Assembly: GCA_049610385.1 (NCBI GenBank)
Contig: JBMYZL010000003.1
Location: 1 to 64,000, forward strand
Origin: JBMYZL01 sp049610385
Lineage (GTDB): Bacteria > Bacteroidota > Bacteroidia > Flavobacteriales_D > Sanyastnellaceae
Reading direction: 5' to 3'
Length of the DNA: 64,000 nucleotides
In this document: piece after piece, positions 7,984 through 17,225 of the stretch
Position numbering within the stretch: the stretch's first letter is position 1
Layout of the letters: each line of letters begins with the position of its first letter
Notes under the pieces: model-generated
The model's input: the letters and a program-made list of their open reading frames with translations, nothing else
The model's database searches: none
Told to the model about the DNA's origin: nothing
Made by a program: the position numbers and the translations under genes

Positions 7984-10900
7984 ATGAACCGCATTATCTC
8001 TCTTCTCAATTTGGTGTTGGTCTTCGCATTTGCGAACCACACAGAGACTTCAGCGCAATGCCCCACATTGCTTGATGCACAAGGAAATGCCGTCGAAAAT
8101 CCGACGTTGGCCAACTGCTCTGGCGGTGGGGCCATTTTCCTTTCATCAAGTGACACATGGTCCGCCTTCACAGTGGACTGGGGCGATGGATCCCAGCTTG
8201 AAATGCATGCAGACGGCCTGTTATCAGGAGATTTCATCAGCCATGAATATCCCACAAATCCCGGGACTTACACGGCCCTGTTGACAGAAGATACAGGATG
8301 TGAGCGCTTCGTTGACATCATCATCGAAGAGCCTGCAAACGCCTCCATCCAGATTCCATTTGGGGGAATCACAAGCGCCTGTGCACCACAGGAGATGGAA
8401 TTTTTGAACAGTTCAACAGACGTCAGCCCAACCACTTCCTTCACATGGAATTTTGGAGATGGGTCAGAAGACTTGGTTTTTGATGCGAACAATTCTGGCC
8501 AAACCGTATCCCATCTTTTCGAGGAAGGCACTGTGGATTGTGAGACCAGCGTCATTCTGACTGCTGAAAATCATTGCAACACGTTACAAGGTGGACCCAG
8601 CACTGCGGAATTCAACCCCATTTTGATTTGGGATGTTGATGAAGCAGAAATTGAGGTTGGGGAACCTGTCATATGCTATCCCAATGTGTCCACGACAGTG
8701 ACCAATGCCACTGTGCGCAATTGCCATGAGCAGGGCAACAACGCACAACGTTTTGAAATGTGGAATTTCGGGGACCTCGACGGGGACGGAATCGAAGAAA
8801 CCACGGCCTGGACTCCATGGCCAACCGCCGGTGAATACGAACTGACATTCCCCGGAATCGGTGCTTATGACATCATGCTGGTAGATAGCAGTTTGTGTGG
8901 TCGGGACACCGCTTACACCACCATCGTTGTCGCGGCACCCCCTGTTTCAGCTTTGAATTTGACTGGTGAAACCACCATTTGCGAGGACGAACAACTGCAG
9001 TTCCACCAAATGGCTTCCGCAGTCCATTACAAGTGGAACTTTGGAACCAGTCCAATGTTCATCACAACGGCCACCGGTCATGTGAGCTACACCTTCCAAA
9101 ACCCAGGCGTTTATGACATCACAAGTGTTGTCCAGCTTCCAGGGGCAAGCAATTTTTCTGGATGCGCTGATACGAGCATGGTGACGGTTACCGTATTGCC
9201 TGATCCAGAACCCGAAATTGTGCTCTCAGAGGATTCCGGTTGCATTGGCCTGACGACAGTGGCCAGTGGAATTGGACCTGAAAATTCCACCTATACTTGG
9301 AATGTGGATGGCATCAATGAGCCGCAGACGGGGGCCACAATAGACCTCCACTTCGAAGGCATCGGATCACACGTGATCGGCCTGACCGTCACCAATGAAT
9401 ACGGATGTTCCGGTTATACGGCAGATTTTGTCCACATTTTTCCAGAACCCAGCATTGACTTCGCCACCTCATCTGTTTGCCAAGGTGTGACCACCACTTT
9501 CACTGATTTGACCACCATCAGCAACAATGAACCCATCACAGGATGGCACTGGACATTTGGAGACGGAGGGGAAAGTTACTCGCAGAACGCGGAGCACATC
9601 TACACTGCAACCGGCACTTACCCCGTGACGCTCACGGTAAGCACGCCCAGCTGCGAAGCTTCAATGACTTCCAGTGTTTCCGTCTTGGAGGCGCCAGATT
9701 TGCAATTGTTTGCAGACCTTGCTTCGGGATGCTCTCCATTGGAAGTCAGCCTTGACGCCAACAGCAGCGTAAACGGCACGTATCACTGGGATTTTGGCGA
9801 GGGCACAACTGTGATGACTGGCACGTCAAGTGAAATCTCCCACACGTATGTCGCTGTGCCCAATCCCATGAATGAGCCGACGCAGTATGAAACCACCGTA
9901 ACGGTAACCTCGGGACAGGGATGCACTGCATCCGAGACCATTGAAATCACGGCAGCCATAAGCGCGCAGGCCACTTTTGCCACTGGTTTGACCGATGCTT
10001 GTGCGCCATTCCCCATCACCCTCATGAACAACAGTGTGGGCGCTTCGGGATATGAATGGGATTTTGGTGATGGCACTGTATCTCAACAAACCACCCCCAC
10101 GCACACGTATGAAAACACATCGGGTTTCATGCAACCGCTGGAGTTGAGTTTGGTGGCCTTGGCGGCCAACGGGTGCCATGATACCGCATCCGTGGACATC
10201 AATGTGTTCCCGGAAGCTGTCTTCGATCTCGTCCTGGACGAAGAAACAGGTTGCGCGCCTGTTGTCATGGATATGCCTGCCATCGTGAGCGCGAGTTCAC
10301 ATGAATGGGATTTTGGTGATGGCAACAATGCAACTGAAACAACACCGGAACACATTTGGGTCAACAACACCGACGAACCCATCACTTACACCGTTGCCTT
10401 CACCGGCATGAATGCTTTTGGCTGTCCTGGCACGGCCACAGCAGATTTGACCGTCAACCCACAACCCATTGCAAATTTCGACTTGGCCGAAAACGCGGGT
10501 TGCGCTCCCTTCGCTGTCGGAGCCGTGGATGCCTCCACATTCGCGGATCAGATTGAATGGTCCCTGCCAGACGGCACGGTTCTCGGGGATGAACCCACCT
10601 TGGAAAACGACTTCAGCACATCCACGACCCTCATCCTGACGGTCAGCGATGATGCCGGGTGCAGCGATTCACATTTTGAAAACATTGAAGTGTATCCAGC
10701 GGCTGCAATCACCTTGGACCTCCCCCTTTTATCAGATTGTTCTCCTTTGGTGATGAGCATGAATGCGACCGGAAATGATGTTACAGATGGAACCTGGGAC
10801 TTCGGAGACGGCAGCACCGCCAATGGCATGAGTGCCGATCACATTTGGACCAACAATGCGTCTGATCCCAGCAACTTTGAGGTGACTTTCACAGGGGAGA

Positions 10901-13900
10901 CCTCAGCAGGCTGTCCTGGAACCGCCAGTGCCACGATCACCGTGAATCCGCAACCCACAGCGAATTTCAGCATGAGCGACCACCAAGGATGTGCTCCGTT
11001 GAATGTGGACTTGCAGGCCCTCGCGACGCAAGCAGACGACATCACTTGGGTCTTGGGCGATGGGACCGAATTGTCAACCACCACGGGGACTTTGCCAAAT
11101 GGCACATTCACCCATCAATTCAGTGAAACCATCGAATTGGAGACCGCAACCTACACGCTGACCCTCACGGCCACAGACAATGCAGGTTGTACCGATACAC
11201 ATTCGGAAACCCTGACTGTTTACCCGAAAGCAAAATTCGATATCGCCTTGCCATTTGACTCGGCTTGTTCTCCGCTTGTGCTCGACTTGATGGCCATCAA
11301 TGGCGCTGAACAAGGCACCTGGGATTTGGGCGATGGAACCACTGCTGAGGGGATTGAAACAAACCATGTTTGGTCCAACTACACCGGAGAATTGGTTTCC
11401 CACGTGGTCAGCTTCACAGGCCAAACGATTCACGGGTGCATCGGAACTGTGGATACCACTGTTCATGTCAAGCCACAACCCGTAGCGGTCTTCTCCATGA
11501 ACAGCGATGCAGGTTGCGCTCCGTTCGATGTGACCTTTACCAACAACAGCCTTCGTGCCGACCACTACCAGTGGGTGTACGGGAATGGTGATGAAAGCAC
11601 CGCATTGAACTCAGCACCCCATGCCTTCACGTATGCGGGTGAGGCAGAACTTGTGGAATACCCCGTGACTTTGATCGCCGAAGATGACTTGGGCTGTGTC
11701 GATTCAACAACCGATTCCGTGATCGTCTACCCAGAAATGGTCGCCGCAATCGAAGGCATCATCGAGGGATGCTCGCCTTTTTCTACCACCTTGGAGTATA
11801 CAGGAACGACAGCTTCAGTTGTGGATTGGGATTTCGGCAATGGGTCGTTGGGAACAGGCGAAAGCGCCAATGTCACTTTTGAAGCCTTGAACAGTGAAGA
11901 AACGGCCTTCAATGTGGTCGTGGCCGCCATGAATGTATACGGATGCACAGATCAAACTCAACTCGATGTGATTGCCCATCCGACACCGCTAGCCGAACTG
12001 AGCCTATCCGACACTGCCGCTTGCGCTGGAAGTCCTTTCATGGTGTACAACATTGCACAAAATGCCGACAGCATCGTGCTTGATTTGGGAGATGGTAATG
12101 TTTTCGTGAATCCTGGATTTGACGCCGTGGAAATCAGTTACACAGGCGAAGGAGAGCGATTGATCTCCTTGGATTTGTACAGCAACGCTGGATGCTCCGC
12201 CTCGGCAAATGTCGCACACACGGTTCATGCCGCTGCTGTCGCTGCCTTCAGCGGCCCCACAACTGCGTGTTCTCCTGTTCTTGCCACCTTCGAAAATGAT
12301 GTGATCATCGCCGGTACAGATTACAGTTGGGATTTGGGTGATGGAAACATCTCTGATTTGGCTTCAGCCTCCCAGTTGTACCAAAACAGCGGTGTTGCCG
12401 ACTCCACCTTTGTCATCACCTTGACTGCTGAAACCGCATTTGGCTGCATCGACAGCGTTGCACACACCTTGACCGTGCATGGCACGCCAGTGGCTGATTT
12501 GTCATTGAGCGATCAAAGTGGTTGCTACCCACTCGAAGTCACTTTTGCCAATCAATCCATCGGAGCCACTTCAGCAACCTTGGCTTTCGGAACGGGTGAG
12601 ATCACGTCTGTCGAAATCGGTGACAGCTTGTTGACCCATGACTATTTCAACTTGGCACCCAGCACCGTCAGCTACACCGCTTTGCTCACGGTATCGAATG
12701 ATGGGGGTTGCACGGCTACTGATGAAGTTCTCATTGAGGTGTCTCCAGCAGTTCAAGCCAATTTCGATGTGGTGGAGCAAGGTTGCTCTCCAGTACAAGC
12801 ACAATTTGCGAATTCCAGTTTTGGTGCAACGGAGTACCTCTGGGACTTCGGGGATGGCACACAGGCCGATGTGAGCCAGCCAGCACACACCTTTGTGAAC
12901 AATGGCACGACAGACACCACTTTTGTGGTCACACTCGTGGCCGTTTCTGAGGCGGGTTGCACCGACACCACTTCTGTCGGTGTGGATGTTTACCCCATGC
13001 CCATCGCTTTGTTTGATGTGGACCCTTCAAGCCAAACTTACCCGGCAACAACGGTGAACATTTCGAACGGATCGACATTTGGCAACGCCGCAACCACAAC
13101 CTGGAATATGGGCGATGGAACGGTTTATGAAGGTGCCAACCCTCCTCCGCACGAATACCAAAGTTGGGGGACCTACTTCATTACAGCCACAGTTGACAAC
13201 GGTTACTGTTCGGATGTTGCCACCCAGACGGTGGAAATCCTGGCGCCACATCCTGTGGCCGATTTCTCCGGTGGCGGTGAAGGTTGCGCGCCACTGATGG
13301 TGAACTTCACGAATGCGTCCACATATGCTGTGGGTTTCTTCTGGGATTTCGGAGATGGTTCTTCAACCACAGAAACGAACCCCATCCACATGTACGAAAC
13401 CCCTGGTGTATACAATGTGCGGCTGGTCACCACCGGATATGAAGGTGTGCTGGACGAAGTCATTCAATATGCGACGGTCGAAGTCTTCCCGACGGCCATT
13501 GCGGCTTTTACCGCCAGCCCCAACCAAGTGGTGGCCCCCGACGAATCGGTTTACTTCATCAACGGATCTTCAGCTGATGCAACCCAATGGTTGTGGAATT
13601 TCGGTGACGGCTATCTGTCCACCGATCCCGCCCCGGTTCACAGCTATGCGGAACCGGGCCTGTACACTGTCAGTTTGACCGTGAACAACGCATACAATTG
13701 TCCTTCCTCGATCACCGTGGAAAATGCCGTTGAAGCCATTCCGGGTGGGTTCATGCGTTTCCCTACAGCATTCACGCCATCCCCTGGGGGATCGCCGGAT
13801 GGCAGCTACGATCCGATGAGTTATGACAACGACATCTTCCATCCGCAGCACAGTGGAATCGTTCACTACGAGCTTCGTGTGTTCAACAAATGGGGAGAAA

Positions 13901-14055
13901 TGATTTTCGTTTCCCATGACCCCAACATCGGATGGAACGGTAGGGTCAATGGCGAATTGGCACGACAAGATGTCTATGCTTGGAGGGCTTCGGCCAGCTT
14001 CAGCGATGGCCACTCTGTCACCAAAGCTGGTGACGTCACCCTCATCTTCCACTGA
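7984..14055 (+). CDS. Giant PKD-repeat surface protein with type B T9SS (gliding-motility-associated) C-terminal domain
   Basis: The 2023-residue protein starts with a signal peptide (residues 1-24, cleavage after TSA) and consists of about twenty PKD-like beta-sandwich repeats marked by WDFGDG and degenerate forms (WNFGDG, WVLGDG, WDLGDG, WNMGDG). The last 90 residues, from FPTAFTPSP through VFNKWGEMIF to VTLIFH, are the type B sorting domain exported by T9SS. Most repeats contain two cysteines, one in a GCAP or GCSP motif near the start and one in a GC motif near the end, suggesting a disulfide per repeat. A PorP/SprF-like gene follows 48 bp downstream, the usual partner arrangement. An adhesin role is inferred. 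Confidence 0.93.
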   Translation: MNRIISLLNLVLVFAFANHTETSAQCPTLLDAQGNAVENPTLANCSGGGAIFLSSSDTWSAFTVDWGDGSQLEMHADGLLSGDFISHEYPTNPGTYTALLTEDTGCERFVDIIIEEPANASIQIPFGGITSACAPQEMEFLNSSTDVSPTTSFTWNFGDGSEDLVFDANNSGQTVSHLFEEGTVDCETSVILTAENHCNTLQGGPSTAEFNPILIWDVDEAEIEVGEPVICYPNVSTTVTNATVRNCHEQGNNAQRFEMWNFGDLDGDGIEETTAWTPWPTAGEYELTFPGIGAYDIMLVDSSLCGRDTAYTTIVVAAPPVSALNLTGETTICEDEQLQFHQMASAVHYKWNFGTSPMFITTATGHVSYTFQNPGVYDITSVVQLPGASNFSGCADTSMVTVTVLPDPEPEIVLSEDSGCIGLTTVASGIGPENSTYTWNVDGINEPQTGATIDLHFEGIGSHVIGLTVTNEYGCSGYTADFVHIFPEPSIDFATSSVCQGVTTTFTDLTTISNNEPITGWHWTFGDGGESYSQNAEHIYTATGTYPVTLTVSTPSCEASMTSSVSVLEAPDLQLFADLASGCSPLEVSLDANSSVNGTYHWDFGEGTTVMTGTSSEISHTYVAVPNPMNEPTQYETTVTVTSGQGCTASETIEITAAISAQATFATGLTDACAPFPITLMNNSVGASGYEWDFGDGTVSQQTTPTHTYENTSGFMQPLELSLVALAANGCHDTASVDINVFPEAVFDLVLDEETGCAPVVMDMPAIVSASSHEWDFGDGNNATETTPEHIWVNNTDEPITYTVAFTGMNAFGCPGTATADLTVNPQPIANFDLAENAGCAPFAVGAVDASTFADQIEWSLPDGTVLGDEPTLENDFSTSTTLILTVSDDAGCSDSHFENIEVYPAAAITLDLPLLSDCSPLVMSMNATGNDVTDGTWDFGDGSTANGMSADHIWTNNASDPSNFEVTFTGETSAGCPGTASATITVNPQPTANFSMSDHQGCAPLNVDLQALATQADDITWVLGDGTELSTTTGTLPNGTFTHQFSETIELETATYTLTLTATDNAGCTDTHSETLTVYPKAKFDIALPFDSACSPLVLDLMAINGAEQGTWDLGDGTTAEGIETNHVWSNYTGELVSHVVSFTGQTIHGCIGTVDTTVHVKPQPVAVFSMNSDAGCAPFDVTFTNNSLRADHYQWVYGNGDESTALNSAPHAFTYAGEAELVEYPVTLIAEDDLGCVDSTTDSVIVYPEMVAAIEGIIEGCSPFSTTLEYTGTTASVVDWDFGNGSLGTGESANVTFEALNSEETAFNVVVAAMNVYGCTDQTQLDVIAHPTPLAELSLSDTAACAGSPFMVYNIAQNADSIVLDLGDGNVFVNPGFDAVEISYTGEGERLISLDLYSNAGCSASANVAHTVHAAAVAAFSGPTTACSPVLATFENDVIIAGTDYSWDLGDGNISDLASASQLYQNSGVADSTFVITLTAETAFGCIDSVAHTLTVHGTPVADLSLSDQSGCYPLEVTFANQSIGATSATLAFGTGEITSVEIGDSLLTHDYFNLAPSTVSYTALLTVSNDGGCTATDEVLIEVSPAVQANFDVVEQGCSPVQAQFANSSFGATEYLWDFGDGTQADVSQPAHTFVNNGTTDTTFVVTLVAVSEAGCTDTTSVGVDVYPMPIALFDVDPSSQTYPATTVNISNGSTFGNAATTTWNMGDGTVYEGANPPPHEYQSWGTYFITATVDNGYCSDVATQTVEILAPHPVADFSGGGEGCAPLMVNFTNASTYAVGFFWDFGDGSSTTETNPIHMYETPGVYNVRLVTTGYEGVLDEVIQYATVEVFPTAIAAFTASPNQVVAPDESVYFINGSSADATQWLWNFGDGYLSTDPAPVHSYAEPGLYTVSLTVNNAYNCPSSITVENAVEAIPGGFMRFPTAFTPSPGGSPDGSYDPMSYDNDIFHPQHSGIVHYELRVFNKWGEMIFVSHDPNIGWNGRVNGELARQDVYAWRASASFSDGHSVTKAGDVTLIFH
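10220..11770 (+). repeat. Double-PKD supra-repeats inside the adhesin gene
   Basis: Protein-level comparison shows three copies of a unit of about 160-175 residues, each made of two different PKD domains. Copies begin near LDEETGCAPVVMDM, LPLLSDCSPLVMSM and LPFDSACSPLVLDL (about residues 752, 911 and 1087). Each copy continues through a HIWVNN-, HIWTNN- or HVWSNY-type segment and FTG, then PQP(I/T/V)A. Boundaries are approximate. Confidence 0.6.
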
Positions 14056-14103
14056 TCCCCATTTGTCCCAAACCTCACTTTCACAACCTGTCACGACACA
14101 ACC

Positions 14104-15141
14104 ATGAAAATTGCATTCACCCCTCAACGATTGATGACCGCTGTGGCGGCAATCGCGAGCATGATTTGGGCCGCTTCCTCCGCCCAAGCGCAGGACATGC
14201 GATTCACGCAATCAAATGCCATTCCCACCTCCTTCAACCCTGCTTATGCAGGCTTGGGTGAAGGGGCGAATTTGGTGACCATCTACAGAAACCAATGGGC
14301 AGCTCTGCCCAACGCTTTTCGCGGCTACCATGTGGCGCATGACTGGTTCGATCAGGAATTAAACAGCGGCTTTGGGGTGCTTTTCAGCCAAGAGGAAGCC
14401 GGCGCAGGTGGCCTTCGAACCACGCGAGTGGCAGCACAATACACGTATGAAGTGGTGTTGGGCGATGGCGGATGGCGTTTTCGGCCGGCTCTCCAGGTGG
14501 GCGCTGGCAACCGCGCCGTGGACATGAGCCAATTGACATTCGGAGATCAACTGATCCGAGATGATGCGCCCACCACTGTAGACCCCGTGGCCAACTACAG
14601 CAAGGGATACATTGATTTCGCAACCGGAGGGTTGTTGATTGGGAAATACACATGGGTGGGTTTCTCAGCCGATCACCTCAATCGACCCAATGATGGCCTC
14701 AGCCGAACTTACCTCGATCCGATGTCGATTCGGATGTCCACCCATGGCGGTTTCCGGATGCCCGTCGGCGATCCATATCGGTACAGTCGCTCAGAACGAC
14801 CAGATTTGGTGATGGCCTTCAACTACATGGTGCAGGGTCCGTTCAACCAATTGGACCTCGGCCTTTATTACGACACCCATCCGATGAGTTTCGGGCTGTG
14901 GTATCGTGGATTGCCTTTCGGCCAATCGGTGGATGGTGCCATGGACATCGACGCCTTGTCTTTCATCGCCGGCTATGGACGAGACAATTGGAAAGTTGGA
15001 TACAGCTACGACATGACCTTGAGTCCACTCGGATTGGGGGTGTCAGGTGGCAGCCACGAAATTGTTCTCAAATATCAGTGGAAGACGGATCACCGGAAGC
15101 GTCCAGCGGCGCCTCGCTACCAGCCCTGTCCGAGTTTCTGA
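14104..15141 (+). CDS. PorP/SprF family T9SS-associated outer-membrane protein
   Basis: The 345-residue protein has a signal peptide ending at AQAQD and the family signature MRFTQSNAIPTSFNPAYAG, followed by NLVTIYRNQWAALP and beta-barrel segments. The C-terminus ends in CPSF, typical of this family. PorP/SprF proteins are outer-membrane partners of adhesins carrying a type B sorting domain, and here the gene follows directly after such an adhesin, probably in one operon. Its last 74 bp overlap the 3' end of the convergent murB gene; because the CPSF end is a family feature, the overlap looks like genuine dual coding. Confidence 0.93.
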   Translation: MKIAFTPQRLMTAVAAIASMIWAASSAQAQDMRFTQSNAIPTSFNPAYAGLGEGANLVTIYRNQWAALPNAFRGYHVAHDWFDQELNSGFGVLFSQEEAGAGGLRTTRVAAQYTYEVVLGDGGWRFRPALQVGAGNRAVDMSQLTFGDQLIRDDAPTTVDPVANYSKGYIDFATGGLLIGKYTWVGFSADHLNRPNDGLSRTYLDPMSIRMSTHGGFRMPVGDPYRYSRSERPDLVMAFNYMVQGPFNQLDLGLYYDTHPMSFGLWYRGLPFGQSVDGAMDIDALSFIAGYGRDNWKVGYSYDMTLSPLGLGVSGGSHEIVLKYQWKTDHRKRPAAPRYQPCPSF

Positions 15142-16498
15142 TGCCAATTGAAGCATGGGGGACAGCATTGACTTCGCGCTCCAGCTTCACCCCAAACCGA
15201 GAAGCGATGTCTTCTTGAATCTCTTCCGACAACTTCAAAATGTCCGAACCTGCTGAGCCACCGCGGTTGACCAGGACAAGGGCTTGACGATCGTGGACCC
15301 CATGGGTACCACGATCGTGGCCTTTCCAGCCAGCCCGATCAATCAACCAGCCCGCCGCCAATTTGAAATCGCCATTCGGAAGTGGATAGGCGGCCAAATC
15401 CGGCCACGTCTCCTTCAATCGGGCATGATCTGCGGCTGACACCACGGGGTTTTTGAAAAAACTGCCTGCGTTTCCCAGCACTTCAGGGTCTGGCAACTTG
15501 GATTGCCGCACCGCAATGACTGCCTCAGCCACCTGACGGCGGGAGAAGGGGGCCGAATGGCCTTGTGCCTGCAATGTCGATTTCAAAGCACCGTATTGCA
15601 CCGAAACCGGCGCCGTACGACGCAACCGAAAAGCCACCCGAACGATGATCCAACGATCTCGCTCTGTGGTTTTAAAAATACTTTCCCGGTATCCGAATTG
15701 ACATGCTTCAGCATCGAACCGTTTCAACCGCCCATCCAATCTGGAAATGGCGTCAAGCCACAAGAAACAGTCTTGAACCTCCACGCCATATGCGCCGATA
15801 TTCTGCATGGGGCTGGCGCCAACACTGCCGGGAATCAAGGCCAAATTCTCCACCCCGCCCCATCCTTCGTCCAAGGTTTTCATCACGAAATCGTGCCACA
15901 CTTCCCCCGCACCCACCACCACATCGACCGCATCGCCATCATCCGCCACCACCTCGAATCCAGAAATGCCAAGCCGAAGTACCCAGCCCGCCCAATCGTC
16001 AGTGAAGAGCACATTCGACCCACCGCCCAATGGCAACAAGGGCACCCCCTCATCCTGAGCCGCTTGGAGCACACCGCGAACCTCCGCATCCGAGGTGGCT
16101 TTCCATTCCCCTTCCGACTGGACGTGCATCCCAAAGGTGTTCCGAATCATGCCTCGCTGACAAACAGGGAGTTGAAGTGGCGCTAAACTTTGGCCCGGTG
16201 TCATCGCATCCCCGACCCAATCTTGCCCCACCATTGCATCTGCAAAATCCTGTGCATTCGACCATTCAGCATGCTGATTTGGCGCATCTGCCTCGGCGAT
16301 GGCATCTGCCAAACGCACTTTTTCGGGATAAGCCTTGGCCACAATTTCCCATCGCTGCCAACGCGAACCCAATTGGTTGTATTCCACCCAGCAATCGGGT
16401 CCTTCAATCACCCACCACTGGCTGCCTGAATGGAGGCGAATGAACTTCGGATATGCCATGTTTGTTTTCATTCCGCTGGGTAGGGAATCCGGCTTCAT
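15068..16498 (-). CDS. murB: UDP-N-acetylenolpyruvoylglucosamine reductase with extra N-terminal domain
   Basis: The 476-residue protein contains a complete E. coli-type MurB: the FAD-binding PLGGGSNVLFTDDWAG near residue 157, LALIPGSVGASPMQNIGAYG, GYRESIFK near 272, and NAGSFFKNPVVS near 346 with the catalytic Ser. MurB makes UDP-MurNAc in peptidoglycan synthesis. Two things are odd. About 105 residues precede the MurB start (MIRNTFGMHV), containing a Trp-rich segment (SQWWVIEGPDCWVEYNQLG, WQRWEIVAKAYPEK) I do not recognise. And about 30 residues follow the usual MurB end, overlapping the PorP/SprF gene. Alternative starts are 16471 and 16459. Confidence 0.93.
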   Translation of the reverse strand: MKPDSLPSGMKTNMAYPKFIRLHSGSQWWVIEGPDCWVEYNQLGSRWQRWEIVAKAYPEKVRLADAIAEADAPNQHAEWSNAQDFADAMVGQDWVGDAMTPGQSLAPLQLPVCQRGMIRNTFGMHVQSEGEWKATSDAEVRGVLQAAQDEGVPLLPLGGGSNVLFTDDWAGWVLRLGISGFEVVADDGDAVDVVVGAGEVWHDFVMKTLDEGWGGVENLALIPGSVGASPMQNIGAYGVEVQDCFLWLDAISRLDGRLKRFDAEACQFGYRESIFKTTERDRWIIVRVAFRLRRTAPVSVQYGALKSTLQAQGHSAPFSRRQVAEAVIAVRQSKLPDPEVLGNAGSFFKNPVVSAADHARLKETWPDLAAYPLPNGDFKLAAGWLIDRAGWKGHDRGTHGVHDRQALVLVNRGGSAGSDILKLSEEIQEDIASRFGVKLEREVNAVPHASIGIRNSDRAGSEAPLDASGDPSSTDI

Positions 16499-16508
16499 CG
16501 GAAATCCT

Positions 16509-16516
16509 TATTTTCG
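16509..16516 (+). promoter_or_regulatory. -7-like box TATTTTCG upstream of TPR gene
   Basis: TATTTTCG differs from the Bacteroidota TAnnTTTG element at one position and recurs upstream of two other genes in this window. It would give a leader of about 36 nt to ATG 16557. Confidence 0.45.
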
Positions 16517-16556
16517 TTACGTGAGCGCACATTCAACATCATCTGCAGAAACTTTG

Positions 16557-17177
16557 ATGGCCCGGGCCATGGAAGCCACAGAACGCCGAGATTGGCCTGC
16601 CGCTCTGGAAGCCCTTGATGCGTGCTTGGCGATGGACGAAAAATACAATGAAGATGCGAATTGTCTTCATGATCGGTCCATTTGTCTCTTCCACCTGGGT
16701 AAGAAAAGCGAGGCATTGGCTGGACTCGATGCGGCATTGGCCTTGGACCCAAACTACAGCTATCGTTATGCTTCGCGCGCCTGGATGCGAAATGCAACGG
16801 GGGACATTCACGGGGCCATTGAAGACTACCGAAAAGCCATTGAGTTGGACCCTGAAGATGCCATCGCACACAACAACCTCGGTTTGCTTGAAGAGCAACT
16901 GGGTTATCGTTCACAGGCCAAGGAACGTTTCGCAATCGCTGATGAATTGTCTGGGATTCTTCAAGACCGAGGCATCGATGTCCGTCCAGGTGAACCCGAG
17001 AATCTAATAGATAACGCGGCAATGGGTCCCACTGAAGCCGCCCAACCAGATGACATGACCACCCCACAGACGAGGCCGGAATTGCCAAAATGGAGGTCAT
17101 TTGTCCGGGAAACCCTGTTCACAAAAAAAGGCCGCCAAGAATTCCTCGACTTCATCCGGAATGGTTTTAAATTGTAA
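16557..17177 (+). CDS. Tetratricopeptide-repeat protein
   Basis: From ATG 16557 the product is 206 residues with three to four TPR units (for example DIHGAIEDYRKAIELDPED and AIAHNNLGLLEEQLG), then a short acidic linker and a C-terminal PKWRSFVRETLFTKKGRQE...FIRNGFKL segment seen in Bacteroidota TPR proteins. Upstream in-frame starts exist (GTG 16521, and ATGs inside murB); 16557 is preferred because a TATTTTCG promoter-like box sits at 16509-16516. There is no signal peptide. TPRs mediate protein-protein contacts; the partner is unknown. It is divergent from murB and 48 bp ahead of the AddB-like gene. Confidence 0.8.
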   Translation: MARAMEATERRDWPAALEALDACLAMDEKYNEDANCLHDRSICLFHLGKKSEALAGLDAALALDPNYSYRYASRAWMRNATGDIHGAIEDYRKAIELDPEDAIAHNNLGLLEEQLGYRSQAKERFAIADELSGILQDRGIDVRPGEPENLIDNAAMGPTEAAQPDDMTTPQTRPELPKWRSFVRETLFTKKGRQEFLDFIRNGFKL

Positions 17178-17200
17178 CCAATCGATTCATTCTGGTTACA
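17173..17200. repeat. Perfect inverted repeat TGTAACCA-N12-TGGTTACA
   Basis: Eight-base arms at 17173-17180 and 17193-17200 flank 12 bases. The left arm contains the TPR gene stop codon. No T-run follows, so it does not look like an intrinsic terminator; it could be a hairpin or an operator ahead of the AddB-like gene. Confidence 0.5.
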
Positions 17201-17225
17201 CTTACAGGCAGATCACCCGCATCCG

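Noticed and set aside
7984..14055. Recurring short DNA similarities that could look like a tandem-repeat or CRISPR array
   Set aside because: Spacing is irregular and in frame; the similarity is explained by PKD domain repeats in the protein.
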